Source: Pedobacter sp. AK013
Lineage (GTDB): Bacteria; Bacteroidota; Bacteroidia; Sphingobacteriales; Sphingobacteriaceae
DNA length: 64,000 nucleotides
Direction: 5' to 3'
NCBI RefSeq assembly: GCF_014205835.1
Contig: NZ_JACHCQ010000004.1
Location: 1 to 64,000, forward strand
Shown here: one piece after another, positions 47,091-56,026 of the stretch
Layout: each line of letters begins with the position of its first letter
Numbering within the stretch: the first letter of the stretch is position 1
The notes under the pieces: model-generated
The model's input: only the letters and a program-made list of their open reading frames with translations
What the model was told of the DNA's origin: nothing
Databases searched by the model: none
Translations under genes and position numbers: made by a program

Positions 47091-47230
47091 CTTAATGGGA
47101 AGAACGATGCTGACCACGGAGTAGCTACAAGGCAGTTGAAAACACTATTTGCACTTGTAAAATAAATCAGCATGTCGAATGCTCCGTAAGCCTTCTATCC
47201 CTCAACCTTCACACCTTCAGCCTTTTTATG

Positions 47231-47238
47231 TATCTTTG
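47231..47238 (+). promoter_or_regulatory. -7 element upstream of rlmF
   Basis: TATCTTTG matches TAnnTTTG, 45 nt before the TTG start codon; no TTTG at the expected -33 spacing. Confidence 0.45.
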
Positions 47239-47283
47239 CATCAGAAACAGGCAACACAGTTTGTTTAATTAATCCATAGCACA

Positions 47284-48249
47284 TTGGCTCAAGAAGAACA
47301 AAATAACCGCAAAGAAAAAAGCGAGTTACACCCACGCAACAAACACCGTTCGCGTTACAATTTCAAACAACTTACTGCAACTTCAAAAGAATTAAAACGC
47401 TTCGTTTTTAAAAACGAGCACAATGATGATTCTATTGATTTTGCTGATCAAAATGCTGTAAAAGCATTAAATAGGGCATTGTTGAAATATTTTTACGATA
47501 TCCAGCAATGGGATATTCCTCAAGATTTTCTTTGTCCACCTATTCCAGGCCGGGCTGATTATATCCATTATATAGCCGATCTCTTGGGGTCGAGTAATAA
47601 AGGTAAAAATCCAAAAGGTGCCAAAATTAATGTACTCGATATCGGCGTTGGTGCCAATTGTATTTACCCGATTATTGGTCACCAGGAATATGGCTGGAGC
47701 TTTGTGGGTTCAGAAATAGACCCACTTTCGGTTGAATCGGCAAAACGCATTATCGAAGCCAACAAGCCTTTGCAGGGTGCTGTAGAAATCCGTCAGCAAT
47801 CATCAAAAATGGGTATTTTTAGAGGGATCGTAGGTAGAACCGAGCGTTTTGATGCTGTTGTTTGCAACCCACCGTTTCACTCATCGTTAAAAGAAGCCGA
47901 ACAGGGTACCCGTCAGAAATGGCGTAACTTGGGCGGAAATGAAAAAGAAGTAAAACATGTATTAAACTTTGGCGGTAACAAGGCAGAACTTTGGTGCCCT
48001 GGTGGCGAACGTGCCTTTGTAGAACAGATCATTATCCAGAGTGCACAAATCAAAAATCAGGTGTTATGGTTCAGTTCACTCGTTTCTAAAAGTGCAAACC
48101 TAAAAAGTATCTATAAAAATTTGGTTAAAGAAAATGCTTTTGAAGTACGTACGGTGCAAATGAGCCAGGGACAAAAAATAAGCCGCTTTGTAGCCTGGAC
48201 TTTCCATAATGAAGCGGCTCAGGCCGAGTGGGTAAAAGGATGGAAGTAA
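47284..48249 (+). CDS. rlmF: 23S rRNA (adenine(1618)-N(6))-methyltransferase
   Basis: A 321-residue RlmF (YbiN type) starting at TTG (47284), the only start before the conserved LHPRNKHRSRYNFKQLT opening. The SAM-binding segment VLDIGVGANCIYPIIG and the catalytic NPPF motif (VVCNPPFHSS) are visible. It methylates N6 of A1618 in 23S rRNA. It is a single gene ending in a terminator. Confidence 0.95.
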   Translation: MAQEEQNNRKEKSELHPRNKHRSRYNFKQLTATSKELKRFVFKNEHNDDSIDFADQNAVKALNRALLKYFYDIQQWDIPQDFLCPPIPGRADYIHYIADLLGSSNKGKNPKGAKINVLDIGVGANCIYPIIGHQEYGWSFVGSEIDPLSVESAKRIIEANKPLQGAVEIRQQSSKMGIFRGIVGRTERFDAVVCNPPFHSSLKEAEQGTRQKWRNLGGNEKEVKHVLNFGGNKAELWCPGGERAFVEQIIIQSAQIKNQVLWFSSLVSKSANLKSIYKNLVKENAFEVRTVQMSQGQKISRFVAWTFHNEAAQAEWVKGWK

Positions 48250-48309
48250 GTTTGGAGTCAGTAGTCTTGAATCTTTAGTCGACTAGCGATCATTTCAAAT
48301 AAATAAGAG

Positions 48310-48341
48310 AAGCTGGATTAATTTTTAAGCCAGCTTTTTCT
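48310..48341 (+). terminator. terminator after rlmF
   Basis: Arms AAGCTGG and CCAGCTT, followed by TTTCTTTTT. Confidence 0.7.
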
Positions 48342-48446
48342 TTTTGTGTTAATCGGGATTGCAATCTCGATTCGGGAATTAAGGTTTTGTAATCTTTTAA
48401 CTAAATCCCAGATTCACAGTACTACAAGTATAGCACTACCTACAGA

Positions 48447-49136
48447 TTAACTGGTCTTAGCCCCGAAAATATACCCGGCTAAAGCGGTTACTGCCATAGC
48501 AACTGTTCCCCAAAAACAAATCCGTAATACCCCTTTAATGATACTGGAGCCTCCTGCCTTTGCTGCAATTGCGCCAGATAGGGCTAAGAAAACGATAGCA
48601 AAGCCATATTGATAAAACACCATCGATTTTATTGGTGCAAAAAAGGCGACAAGAAAGGGTAAGATACCACCACTGATAAAAGATGCACCCGATGCGAAAG
48701 CTGCTTGAAGTGGTTTGGGCTGGGTATACTCGTTAATACCCAATTCGTCTCTGGCATGTGTGCTTAAGGCATCCATCTCCGTCAATTTTATAGCTACTTG
48801 CAGGGCCAAATCTTCATCCAAACCTTGTGCTACATATATTTTGGTAAGTTCTTTCAACTCCACCTCTGGCATGGTTTCTAGTTCTATTTTCTCACGGGCC
48901 AGATCTGCCTTTTCAATATCAGCTTGCGAGCTTACCGAAACATATTCGCCAGCTGCCATTGATAGTGCACCTGCTACTAATCCAGCCAGGGCAGCCAGAA
49001 CAATCGGACTCCTCGTATCACTGGCTGCAGCAATACCGATAACCAAACTGGTTGTAGAAATAATGCCATCATTGGCACCAAGTACGGCAGCCCTTAGCCA
49101 GCCTGTTCTATTGGTGTAATGTTTTTCTAATTCCAT
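48447..49136 (-). CDS. VIT1/CCC1 family iron or manganese transporter
   Basis: A 229-residue membrane protein of the VIT1/CCC1 family. The opening RAAVLGANDGIISTTSLVIGIAAA, GAGALSMAAGEYVSVSSQ and helices at about 15-38, 45-65, 150-172, 175-195 and 200-222 match the family. Known members move Fe2+ or Mn2+ against the cytosol. The polar middle segment (70-140) carries the usual acidic helices. It is a lone gene on the minus strand. Confidence 0.9.
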   Translation of the reverse strand: MELEKHYTNRTGWLRAAVLGANDGIISTTSLVIGIAAASDTRSPIVLAALAGLVAGALSMAAGEYVSVSSQADIEKADLAREKIELETMPEVELKELTKIYVAQGLDEDLALQVAIKLTEMDALSTHARDELGINEYTQPKPLQAAFASGASFISGGILPFLVAFFAPIKSMVFYQYGFAIVFLALSGAIAAKAGGSSIIKGVLRICFWGTVAMAVTALAGYIFGAKTS

Positions 49137-49254
49137 CGTAAGGTTCTGTAGTGTTTAGATTGTTCTTCTTTAATAATGGATTGTCAGGTTGAGGGTAGCC
49201 AAAGACCCTTATCCTCCGGCTCCGGCAGTAACATTCACCAAGGTACTAATATCA

Positions 49255-49686
49255 TCATTTCTTTTCGTAAACAATCAAAATGGTTAAGTCGTTACCTGCA
49301 TTAGGGGCAATACCATGCGAACTGCCTGGTCGGGTTAAAATGGCATCACCAGGTTTAACAGCAAAAGTTTTTCCGTTCATTTGCATGGTTCCATTTCCGC
49401 TGATCACATAGTAAATCTCATCTTCTTTCTGCAGGTGGTAACCGATTGATGAACCGGGTTTCAATATTCTTTTCCTAAAGGCTGTTTTCAGGTTTTCAGC
49501 CTTACTAAAAAAGTTAAAACCTATGGTTTCGCCACCGCCATTGTGGGTGCCAGGTTCGGTTTTGGCCACTTCAAAATCGTTTTGCAAAATGTATTTACTG
49601 GTATCGGCTGTTTGGGCTTTTGCGGCGACTGAAATAATGAATGTAAAAAATAATACAGCTAATGCTTTGTTATATATGTGGTTCAT
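49255..49686 (-). CDS. cupin domain-containing exported protein
   Basis: A 143-residue single-domain cupin with a signal peptide (about 1-24). The cupin motifs are visible: GSSIGYHLQKEDEIYYVISGNGTMQMNG (motif 1 with H...E) and PGDAILTRPGSSHGIAPN (motif 2 with H). Function is unknown; it could bind a metal and a small ligand in the periplasm. It follows the VOC gene on the same strand with a gap of 20 nt. Confidence 0.85.
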   Translation of the reverse strand: MNHIYNKALAVLFFTFIISVAAKAQTADTSKYILQNDFEVAKTEPGTHNGGGETIGFNFFSKAENLKTAFRKRILKPGSSIGYHLQKEDEIYYVISGNGTMQMNGKTFAVKPGDAILTRPGSSHGIAPNAGNDLTILIVYEKK

Positions 49687-49706
49687 TTTTATATCTGTTA
49701 TCTGCT

Positions 49707-50063
49707 TTAGACAATGGAACTGCCGAATACGAGGGTATTCCCATCAGGGTCGTTGACCCCGAAATCGCGCATGCCGTAATCGCGGTCATCAAGGGTTACG
49801 GTAATGAGGGCTCCCTTAGCTTTAATCTGCTCATAAAAGCTGTCTACTGTATCGCAGTCGATGCAGAGGTGGGCACCACCGGGGATCTTTTTAATGCCCT
49901 GATTGGTCTGGCCGTTGAGGTGCACAAGAACATTCCCGTGCAGCAGGCCTACATAATCACCGAAGCGGAAATCTTCGCTGAAGCCAAGAATATCGCAGTA
50001 ATAGGAAAGGGAAGCAGGTAGGTTGGATACATGGATCACACTCGCAGAGCTGATGGCTTTCAT
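49707..50063 (-). CDS. VOC family (glyoxalase/bleomycin-resistance-like) protein
   Basis: A 118-residue VOC-fold protein with the paired beta-alpha-beta-beta-beta modules: ISSASVIHVSNLPASLSYYCDILGF, GAHLCIDCDTVDSFYEQIKAKG and GMRDFGVNDPDGNTLVFG. The C-terminal DPDGN motif is typical. Whether it is an enzyme or a binding protein cannot be told. It precedes the cupin gene on the same strand. Confidence 0.87.
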   Translation of the reverse strand: MKAISSASVIHVSNLPASLSYYCDILGFSEDFRFGDYVGLLHGNVLVHLNGQTNQGIKKIPGGAHLCIDCDTVDSFYEQIKAKGALITVTLDDRDYGMRDFGVNDPDGNTLVFGSSIV

Positions 50064-50299
50064 GAATAAATAAATTAGTGACAGATAAGATAAATAAATA
50101 TAAAAAGAATTTTCAGCATTCCATTGCTAATGGTATTAATGTGAAGTGTTACGCTGTTGCGTTGCCAGACCCTGGCGTTAAACTCCGTGTTTACCGTTAT
50201 CAGGTTTATAATCGAAAGCTTGCTGCGGTAGGCTACAACTGCCATAAAACATTTCCTTACATTTTCCTGAAAAAACGGGGCAAATAATATGCTTTTCGG

Positions 50300-50330
50300 T
50301 TTGACTTTCCAGTCAATAATATTAGCTTTG
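50300..50330 (+). promoter_or_regulatory. consensus Bacteroidota promoter of sucD
   Basis: TTTG (50300-50303), exactly 19 nt, then TAGCTTTG (50323-50330). This is a full match to the TTTG-N19-TAnnTTTG consensus of the Bacteroidota primary sigma factor. The ATG is 20 nt downstream. Confidence 0.8.
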
Positions 50331-50350
50331 CACAAAAAAAAAATTGATAC

Positions 50351-51223
50351 ATGAGCGTTTTAGTAAATAAAGATTCTAAAGTTATCGTTCAGGGTTTTAC
50401 CGGAAACGAAGGAACTTACCACGCTGAGCAGATGCTGGCCTATGGTACAAACGTAGTTGGTGGTGTAACGCCTGGCAAAGGTGGGCAATTGCATTTAGAA
50501 AAGCCTGTTTTTAATACTGTTAAAGATGCCGTTGATCAAACGGGTGCAAATGTATCTATCATTTTTGTGCCACCGGCCTTTGCCGCTGATGCAATTATGG
50601 AAGCTGCCGAAGGTGGTATTAAAGTTATTGTTTGCATTACTGAAGGTATCCCAACTAAGGATATGATTCAGGTTAAAGAATATATTGCAGACCGTGATGT
50701 TACGCTTATTGGTCCTAACTGCCCAGGTGTAATTACGGCTGATGAAGCTAAAATTGGTATCATGCCAGGCTTTATCTTCAAAAAAGGTCATGTAGGAGTG
50801 GTTTCTAAATCAGGAACTTTAACTTACGAAGCAGTAGATCAGGTGGTTAAAGCTGGTTTAGGTATTACAACGGCTATCGGTATCGGTGGTGATCCAATTA
50901 TCGGAACGCCAACTGTAGAAGCAGTTAAATTATTAATGAACGATCCTGAAACTCACGGTATCATCATGATTGGTGAAATTGGTGGTGGAATGGAAGCAGA
51001 AGCTGCCCGTTGGATCAAAGAAAACGGTACTAAACCTGTTGTTGGTTTCATTGCTGGTCAAACTGCACCTCCGGGACGTAGAATGGGGCATGCTGGTGCT
51101 ATTGTTGGTGGCGCTGATGATACTGCAGCGGCTAAAATGAAAATCATGCGCGAGTGTGGTATTCGTGTAGTAGAAAGTCCTGCTGAAATTGGTGCTGCAA
51201 TGGCAGAAGAATTAGCAAAGTAA
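50351..51223 (+). CDS. sucD: succinate--CoA ligase alpha subunit
   Basis: A 290-residue SucD with the CoA-binding [32 protein letters not shown] and the active-site histidine H247 in GHAGAIVGG, preceded by GRRMGHAG. It forms succinyl-CoA ligase with SucC in the TCA cycle. The beta-subunit gene sucC is not adjacent, unlike the usual sucCD operon. A full-consensus promoter lies directly upstream and a terminator-like hairpin after. Confidence 0.95.
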   Translation: MSVLVNKDSKVIVQGFTGNEGTYHAEQMLAYGTNVVGGVTPGKGGQLHLEKPVFNTVKDAVDQTGANVSIIFVPPAFAADAIMEAAEGGIKVIVCITEGIPTKDMIQVKEYIADRDVTLIGPNCPGVITADEAKIGIMPGFIFKKGHVGVVSKSGTLTYEAVDQVVKAGLGITTAIGIGGDPIIGTPTVEAVKLLMNDPETHGIIMIGEIGGGMEAEAARWIKENGTKPVVGFIAGQTAPPGRRMGHAGAIVGGADDTAAAKMKIMRECGIRVVESPAEIGAAMAEELAK

Positions 51224-51244
51224 GATTTGAAAAATCTCTTTATA

Positions 51245-51279
51245 AAAAAGCGTTTCGATTAGGTTCGGGACGCTTTTTG
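51245..51279 (+). terminator. terminator after sucD
   Basis: Arms AAAAAGCGT and ACGCTTTTT with a 16-nt loop and a T-rich end. Confidence 0.7.
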
Positions 51280-51387
51280 TTTTAAGCACTATTTTTAACC
51301 GTTAAGGGTGCAATTTATGTTTTAAAACACTAAGGTACAAAGCACACGAAGCTGGGCTGTTACCGTCATTTTACTTCTTTTGCCGTC

Positions 51388-51407
51388 ATTCCCGCGCTGG
51401 CGGGAAT
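51388..51407. repeat. ATTCCC-N8-GGGAAT palindrome
   Basis: Perfect 8-bp arms ATTCCCGC and GCGGGAAT around GCTG. The pattern ATTCCC-N8-GGGAAT equals the dRS3 repeat consensus of Neisseria. It is preceded by a CCGTCATT that also occurs 20 nt upstream (ACCGTCATT). Confidence 0.6.
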
Positions 51408-51626
51408 CTTAATGCTTTTGCTTAAAACCACTATCCTTTTGTTTCCCTCTCCTTCAGAAGAGGGGCTGGAGGAAAAGAACATTACCACTCAGACTTTTTC
51501 AGGGCGAGGTTCTGCATCCAAAACTGAAAATTCCCAACCTCAAAATGAATTATCATTCCTTTGTAAACACTAATACAAACCGTTAAACCAGTAAACCAAA
51601 ACAGAATCTATAGCGTATATTGAGAT

Positions 51627-52130
51627 ATGAAAACGATGTTAAATAAACTATTTTTGCTTTCTGCTGTTGTTTTAATAACAGTTCTTCCGGCTTGTGCACA
51701 AAAGCAAGAGAAGAAAGCCGTAAAACAATCAGAGGAAACGGAACAAATCATACCAAAAAAGAAAATGAACTGGAATCCATTAACACCCGAAGAAGAAAGA
51801 GTAATTGTAAATAAAGGTACAGAATACCCTGGTACAGGTAAATATGAGCATACCACAGATAAAGGAACTTATACCTGTAAACGTTGTAATGCGGCCTTAT
51901 ACCGTTCAGAAAGCAAGTTCGATGCACATTGTGGCTGGCCTGCTTTCGACGACGAAATTAAAGGTGCTGTGAAGCGTATTCCTGATGCCGATGGCTCGCG
52001 TACAGAAATTGTTTGTGCCAATTGTGGTGCACATTTAGGCCACGTATTTTTGGGCGAAGGGTTTACCAGTAAAGACACCCGCCATTGTGTAAATTCGATC
52101 TCAATGAACTTCGTGCCAGATAAAAAATAA
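51627..52130 (+). CDS. msrB: peptide-methionine (R)-S-oxide reductase MsrB, lipoprotein form
   Basis: A 167-residue MsrB with a signal peptide whose LPAC lipobox (cysteine near 23) suggests a lipoprotein, so it repairs oxidised methionine outside the cytoplasm. The zinc-binding CKRC and CANC pairs, HCGWPAFDDEI and the catalytic cysteine in RHCVNSISM are visible. A signal-bearing MsrB is less common than the cytoplasmic form. It is followed by a terminator and an arylsulfatase gene on the same strand. Confidence 0.93.
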   Translation: MKTMLNKLFLLSAVVLITVLPACAQKQEKKAVKQSEETEQIIPKKKMNWNPLTPEEERVIVNKGTEYPGTGKYEHTTDKGTYTCKRCNAALYRSESKFDAHCGWPAFDDEIKGAVKRIPDADGSRTEIVCANCGAHLGHVFLGEGFTSKDTRHCVNSISMNFVPDKK

Positions 52131-52155
52131 GGTAGATGTAGGAGGGTTAGGTAGA

Positions 52156-52189
52156 GGCGTATAGCGATAAGCTGTACGCCTTTTTTTAT
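52156..52189 (+). terminator. terminator after msrB
   Basis: Arms AGGCGTA and TACGCCT followed by TTTTTTT. Confidence 0.75.
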
Positions 52190-52308
52190 GAGTTTTTGTA
52201 ATAATTCAAATGGTCAATCGTTTGCGTATTTTTTTAAGATACGAGTGTTTGCTGAATGCGTTATTTTAGCTGTACTAATCAGTACAAACCCATTATCAGG
52301 AAACAATA

Positions 52309-53856
52309 ATGAAACGTAAACTCTTGCTTTTCGCCCTGAGCTTATTTGCTTTTTGCACAGCCTTTGCCCAAAAAGCGATAAAAAAAGCTAATCGGCCCAA
52401 ACCTAATATCGTTTATATCCTGGCCGATGATATGGGTTATGGCGAACTGGGTTGTTATGGGCAGGAGAAAATTGAAACGCCTAATCTGGATGCTTTGGCC
52501 AAACGCGGTATGCGCTTTACCCAGCACTATGCCTATCCGGTATGTGCGCCTTCACGTTATATTTTAATGACGGGCCAAAACTCCGGGAAAGCCTTTATAC
52601 GTGGTAACCACGAGTGGGGCGAACGCGGACCTGTTTGGGATTTTAAGGCCATGGAAGAAAACCCTTATCTGGAAGGGCAGTATCCAATACCCGATTCGAC
52701 AATTACCTTAGCAGAAGTGTTAAAAAGTGCAGGTTATATTACAGGTATGGTAGGTAAATGGGGCTTGGGCGCACCCTTTACTACTGGTTTCCCAACGCAA
52801 CAGGGCTTTGATTATTTTTATGGCTATATCTGTCAGCGGCAAGATCATACCTATTATAGTGGCCACCTGTGGGAAAACGAAAACAGAATCCCTTTAGATA
52901 ACAAAATTCAGCCGCCAACAGTTACTTTTCCTAAAGATTTGGATAGTCGGGATGAGAAAAATTACGAGAAATATGCGCAGAAAGATTATGGTCCCGATTT
53001 TTTGATCAGGGCAGCATTAAAATTTATTGATAAAAATGCAGCCAAGCCATTTTTCTTGTATTATCCAACACCGTTACCGCATGTTTCCTTGCAGGCACCT
53101 AAAGATCTGGTGGCTTATTACCATCAGAAATTTGGTGATGAAAAACCCTTTCTGGGCGATGGGTCTTATTTTCCTTGTCGTTACCCGCGTGCTACTTATG
53201 CCGCTATGATTACCTTGCTTGACAGGCAGGTGGGCGAATTGATTAAGGAGCTGAAGGCAAAAGGCGTGTATGATAATACGATCATCCTGTTTTCGGCCGA
53301 TAATGGTGTAGCTTTTAATGCTGGGGTTGATCCAGTTTTTTTCAACAGTACAGGTCCGTTTAAAGGCAGTTATGGCTGGGGTAAGGGTTTTGTTCACGAA
53401 GGCGGTATCCGCGAACCGTTTATTGTTTCGTGGCCCGGAAAAGTGAAGCCCGGTAGTACCAGTAATCTGATTGCTTCCACCATGGATATGATGCCTACCT
53501 TTTGCGATCTGCTTGGTTTAAATACGCCCAGAGAGGTTGATGGCATCAGCATTTTGCCTACTTTGCTGGGGCAGCCGCAGAAAAATACACATCCTTATTT
53601 GTATTTCGAATACCCTGAATATGGTGGTCAGCAAGCTATCCGCTTAGGTAACTGGAAAGGGGTACGCCTCAATATGCTTAAAGGCAATGCACATTGGGCC
53701 TTGTACAATCTGGAGAGCGACATTAAAGAAGAAAACGACCTGGCTGAAAAGCATCCGGATATTGTCGAAAAAATGATTAAAATCAGTAAGAAGGAGCACC
53801 GTACCCCAGCCTTATCCAACTTTTTAATTCCGGTTTTAGAGCAGGAAATGAAATAA
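52309..53856 (+). CDS. S1-family arylsulfatase (formylglycine-dependent)
   Basis: A 515-residue secreted sulfatase with signal peptide (about 1-21). The sulfatase signature C79-A-P-S-R83 in YPVCAPSRYILMTGQ is intact, the cysteine being the one converted to formylglycine. Metal-binding ILADDMGYG (D40, D41), GKWGLG and FSADNGVA are visible. It hydrolyses sulfate esters of carbohydrates or aryl groups and needs a maturation enzyme, which is not in this window. It is not adjacent to the SusCD region (the nearest CAZyme gene is 15 kb away). Confidence 0.93.
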   Translation: MKRKLLLFALSLFAFCTAFAQKAIKKANRPKPNIVYILADDMGYGELGCYGQEKIETPNLDALAKRGMRFTQHYAYPVCAPSRYILMTGQNSGKAFIRGNHEWGERGPVWDFKAMEENPYLEGQYPIPDSTITLAEVLKSAGYITGMVGKWGLGAPFTTGFPTQQGFDYFYGYICQRQDHTYYSGHLWENENRIPLDNKIQPPTVTFPKDLDSRDEKNYEKYAQKDYGPDFLIRAALKFIDKNAAKPFFLYYPTPLPHVSLQAPKDLVAYYHQKFGDEKPFLGDGSYFPCRYPRATYAAMITLLDRQVGELIKELKAKGVYDNTIILFSADNGVAFNAGVDPVFFNSTGPFKGSYGWGKGFVHEGGIREPFIVSWPGKVKPGSTSNLIASTMDMMPTFCDLLGLNTPREVDGISILPTLLGQPQKNTHPYLYFEYPEYGGQQAIRLGNWKGVRLNMLKGNAHWALYNLESDIKEENDLAEKHPDIVEKMIKISKKEHRTPALSNFLIPVLEQEMK

Positions 53857-54017
53857 ATTATCGCATTGTGTTGAGATTTTTTTCAACAGGCAAAAACCTT
53901 ACCTGACATGGTGTTATGTAGCGATTTTGCAGGTAAAGCAATGGCGTGGCATAGGGTTAAAGAGTCCTGTTTTGGCGGGCAGATGTTAATTAACAGCTTC
54001 ATTTTAAACTAAATACT

Positions 54018-54025
54018 TATATTTG
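54018..54025 (+). promoter_or_regulatory. -7 element upstream of the RlpA-like gene
   Basis: TATATTTG matches TAnnTTTG, 26 nt before the start codon; no TTTG at the -33 position. Confidence 0.45.
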
Positions 54026-54051
54026 CAGGCTCGATAAAGAAAATTTAGCCT

Positions 54052-54432
54052 ATGAAGTATCTGTTGTTATTAAGTTTTTGTTTCCTGTTTTTACAAGGTA
54101 AAGCACAAGATTCTGATTCATCAAACGAACCGGATAGCATCAAAAAAACAGTTCTCGCCACTTATTATCACAGAAAATTTGAAGGCCGCCGAACCACCAG
54201 CGGGGCCAAATACCGGGCAAAAAAACTAACAGCCGCCCATCGTACCCTGCCATTTGGCACTATGGTTACAGTAACCAATCCAGATAACGGAAAATCGGTA
54301 GTAGTAAAGGTAAATGACCGTGGTCCTTTTTCTAAAAGATTGGCCATAGATCTGTCTGAACGTGCTGCAAAACAGATCGGTATCTTTCGTAAAGGCATTG
54401 CCAAAGTGAAACTCAGTTACACGGTTGAGTAA
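54052..54432 (+). CDS. RlpA-like double-psi beta-barrel protein
   Basis: A 126-residue protein with signal peptide (about 1-18) and a single RlpA/DPBB domain: LATYYHRKFEGRRTTSGAKYRAKKLTAAHRTLPFGTMVTVTN and VKVNDRGPFSKRLAIDLSERAA, in which the aspartates typical of RlpA are conserved. It lacks the SPOR domain of E. coli RlpA. Homologues are peptidoglycan lytic transglycosylases acting at the septum; activity here is inferred from family only. It is a lone gene before the nrd genes. Confidence 0.9.
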   Translation: MKYLLLLSFCFLFLQGKAQDSDSSNEPDSIKKTVLATYYHRKFEGRRTTSGAKYRAKKLTAAHRTLPFGTMVTVTNPDNGKSVVVKVNDRGPFSKRLAIDLSERAAKQIGIFRKGIAKVKLSYTVE

Positions 54433-54883
54433 TACTCCTATTAGCTCTATTTAGTGCCGATTATACCCCTCAAATTTAAGTTATTAACACTCATTTTTGT
54501 TTGCTAAACCCTTGAAAAGAAACAATTAGCTTTTTTTTTGCTTGAAAATGATATTTGGCTGATCGTTTTTCCCCAACAATTGGGTGGGGTGTTAACAACT
54601 TTGGTTCACAAAAAAGGGCCACCGTATATATATTTGTTATAACAAAGTTCTTTAACTTCTTGCGCTTGAAAACAAATATAAAAGCTTAGTTTTTAGTAAT
54701 TTATGCGTATATCATTCTGATTGCAATTTTAAATTTTCCGAACTAAAAACTCAGTTGTTTGCCAGGCAATAGGGTTAGCACTTTCACAACAGCGTTTTGA
54801 TAAAGACATTACAATCATCATATAAAATTGATGGATGCGTGCCTTTGTCGGCTCTGTTAAAAATGGAATTAAAATATCAGCGT
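54433..54883. other. long intergenic leader of nrdB
   Basis: Contains a CCCCAAC..GGGTGGGG hairpin region, a TATATTTG (54629-54636) that could be a -7 element, and the 14-bp palindrome at 54633-54646 overlapping it. A long open frame from TTG 54797 into nrdB is not needed for homology. I see no other gene. Confidence 0.5.
54633..54646. promoter_or_regulatory. 14-bp palindrome overlapping a -7-like element, upstream of nrdB
   Basis: TTTGTTATAACAAA is a perfect palindrome and overlaps TATATTTG (54629-54636). Position suggests an operator of the nrd genes, but it does not match the NrdR box that I recall. Confidence 0.35.
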
Positions 54884-55855
54884 ATGGAACAGGAATTATT
54901 ACTACAAGAAAATAAAGATAGATTTGTGCTTTTGCCGATTAAGTACCCGGCAATTTGGGAAATGTATAAAAAGACCGAAGCTAGTTTTTGGACTGCAGAA
55001 GAGATTGACCTCTCTGATGATCAGAAACACTGGGACAATTTAAATGATGGCGAAAGGCATTTCATTTCTCACATCCTTGCTTTCTTTTCTGCTAGTGATG
55101 GTATCGTGAACGAAAATCTTGCCGTAAACTTCATGAGTGAGGTTCAATTGCCAGAAGCACGTTGTTTTTATGGTTTCCAGATTATGATGGAAAACATTCA
55201 TGCTGAAACCTACGCCCTGTTAATCGATACTTATATTAAAGATCCTGAAGAAAAAGACCGTTTGTTCCATGCTATCGATACCGTACCGGCGGTAAAAAGG
55301 AAAGCAGAATGGGCTTTACGCTGGATTGAAAACGGAACTTTTGCCGAGCGTTTAGTGGCATTTGCTGCGGTTGAAGGTATTTTCTTCAGCGGAAGTTTCT
55401 GCTCTATCTTCTGGTTAAAGAAACGTGGCTTAATGCCTGGATTAACTTTCAGTAATGAGTTAATCTCGAGAGATGAAGGTTCTCACTGTGAATTTGCCTG
55501 CTTGTTGTACAGCATGTTGAGCAATAAACTAAGCGAAGAACAGGTTCACTCGATCATCAGCGATGCCGTAGAAATTGAAAAAGAATTTATTACTGATGCC
55601 TTGCCAGTTGCACTGATTGGTATGAATGCAAAATTAATGAGTCAATATATCGAGTTTGTAGCCGATAGATGGTTACAGGAGTTGGGTTACAAAAAAATCT
55701 ACAATGCAACCAATCCATTCGATTTTATGGAAATGATTTCATTGCAGGGTAAAACCAATTTCTTCGAGAAACGTGTGGGCGATTATCAGAAAAGTGGTGT
55801 ATTAACCGCTGCTGATAATAATAAACAAGCGTTTTCTTTAGATGAAGACTTCTAG
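54884..55855 (+). CDS. nrdB: ribonucleoside-diphosphate reductase beta subunit
   Basis: A 323-residue class Ia R2 protein. I choose the ATG at 54884 ([25 protein letters not shown], the usual start); an ATG at 54863 and a TTG at 54797 extend it by 7 and 29 residues without conserved sequence. Iron ligands and the radical tyrosine keep the E-x2-H-x3-Y spacing (E103, H106, Y110 in ENIHAETY), so it is a Tyr-radical, diiron enzyme. The upstream D72 is in FFSASDGIV. It supplies the radical for NrdA in deoxynucleotide synthesis. The order nrdB-nrdA, 171 nt apart, is inverted relative to E. coli. Confidence 0.94.
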   Translation: MEQELLLQENKDRFVLLPIKYPAIWEMYKKTEASFWTAEEIDLSDDQKHWDNLNDGERHFISHILAFFSASDGIVNENLAVNFMSEVQLPEARCFYGFQIMMENIHAETYALLIDTYIKDPEEKDRLFHAIDTVPAVKRKAEWALRWIENGTFAERLVAFAAVEGIFFSGSFCSIFWLKKRGLMPGLTFSNELISRDEGSHCEFACLLYSMLSNKLSEEQVHSIISDAVEIEKEFITDALPVALIGMNAKLMSQYIEFVADRWLQELGYKKIYNATNPFDFMEMISLQGKTNFFEKRVGDYQKSGVLTAADNNKQAFSLDEDF

Positions 55856-55879
55856 GGTAAAGGGTTAAAAGGTAGAAGG

Positions 55880-56010
55880 CGGAAGATTTAATCTTGCTAT
55901 TAAAATCTTGATACTCGATACCTGTTACTTGATACTACTAAAATAAATAACAAAAGATACAAAGTGATCATTAAGTCTTGATGCTTGATACTCGCTACTA
56001 AATATTAACT
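55880..56010. repeat. CTTGATACTCGATAC-type microrepeats between nrdB and nrdA
   Basis: The words CTTGATACTCGATAC, ACTTGATACTACT and CTTGATGCTTGATACTCGCTACT occur in a 130-bp gap. They are degenerate copies of one another. No gene is present and no clear terminator is seen, so nrdB and nrdA may be co-transcribed. Confidence 0.5.
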
Positions 56011-56026
56011 TAAAATCTCATAAAAT

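Larger units (their letters stand above)
51224..51626. other. intergenic gap with hairpins
   Basis: It holds the sucD terminator (51245-51279), an ATTCCCGC/GCGGGAAT palindrome (51388-51407), and a small CCCTCT/AGAGGG hairpin near 51446. No gene is seen. Confidence 0.65.

Noticed and set aside
50078..50287. 69-codon open frame between the VOC gene and sucD
   Set aside because: No similarity to any family I know, no ribosome site, and the overlapping minus-strand frame looks equally random.
51541..51610. tRNA gene in a gene-free gap
   Set aside because: No cloverleaf with a TTC-like T-arm and acceptor pairing could be drawn here or in any other gap.
55856..56026. Small RNA gene or terminator between nrdB and nrdA
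   Set aside because: The gap holds degenerate CTTGATACTCGATAC words and no stable hairpin with a T run.
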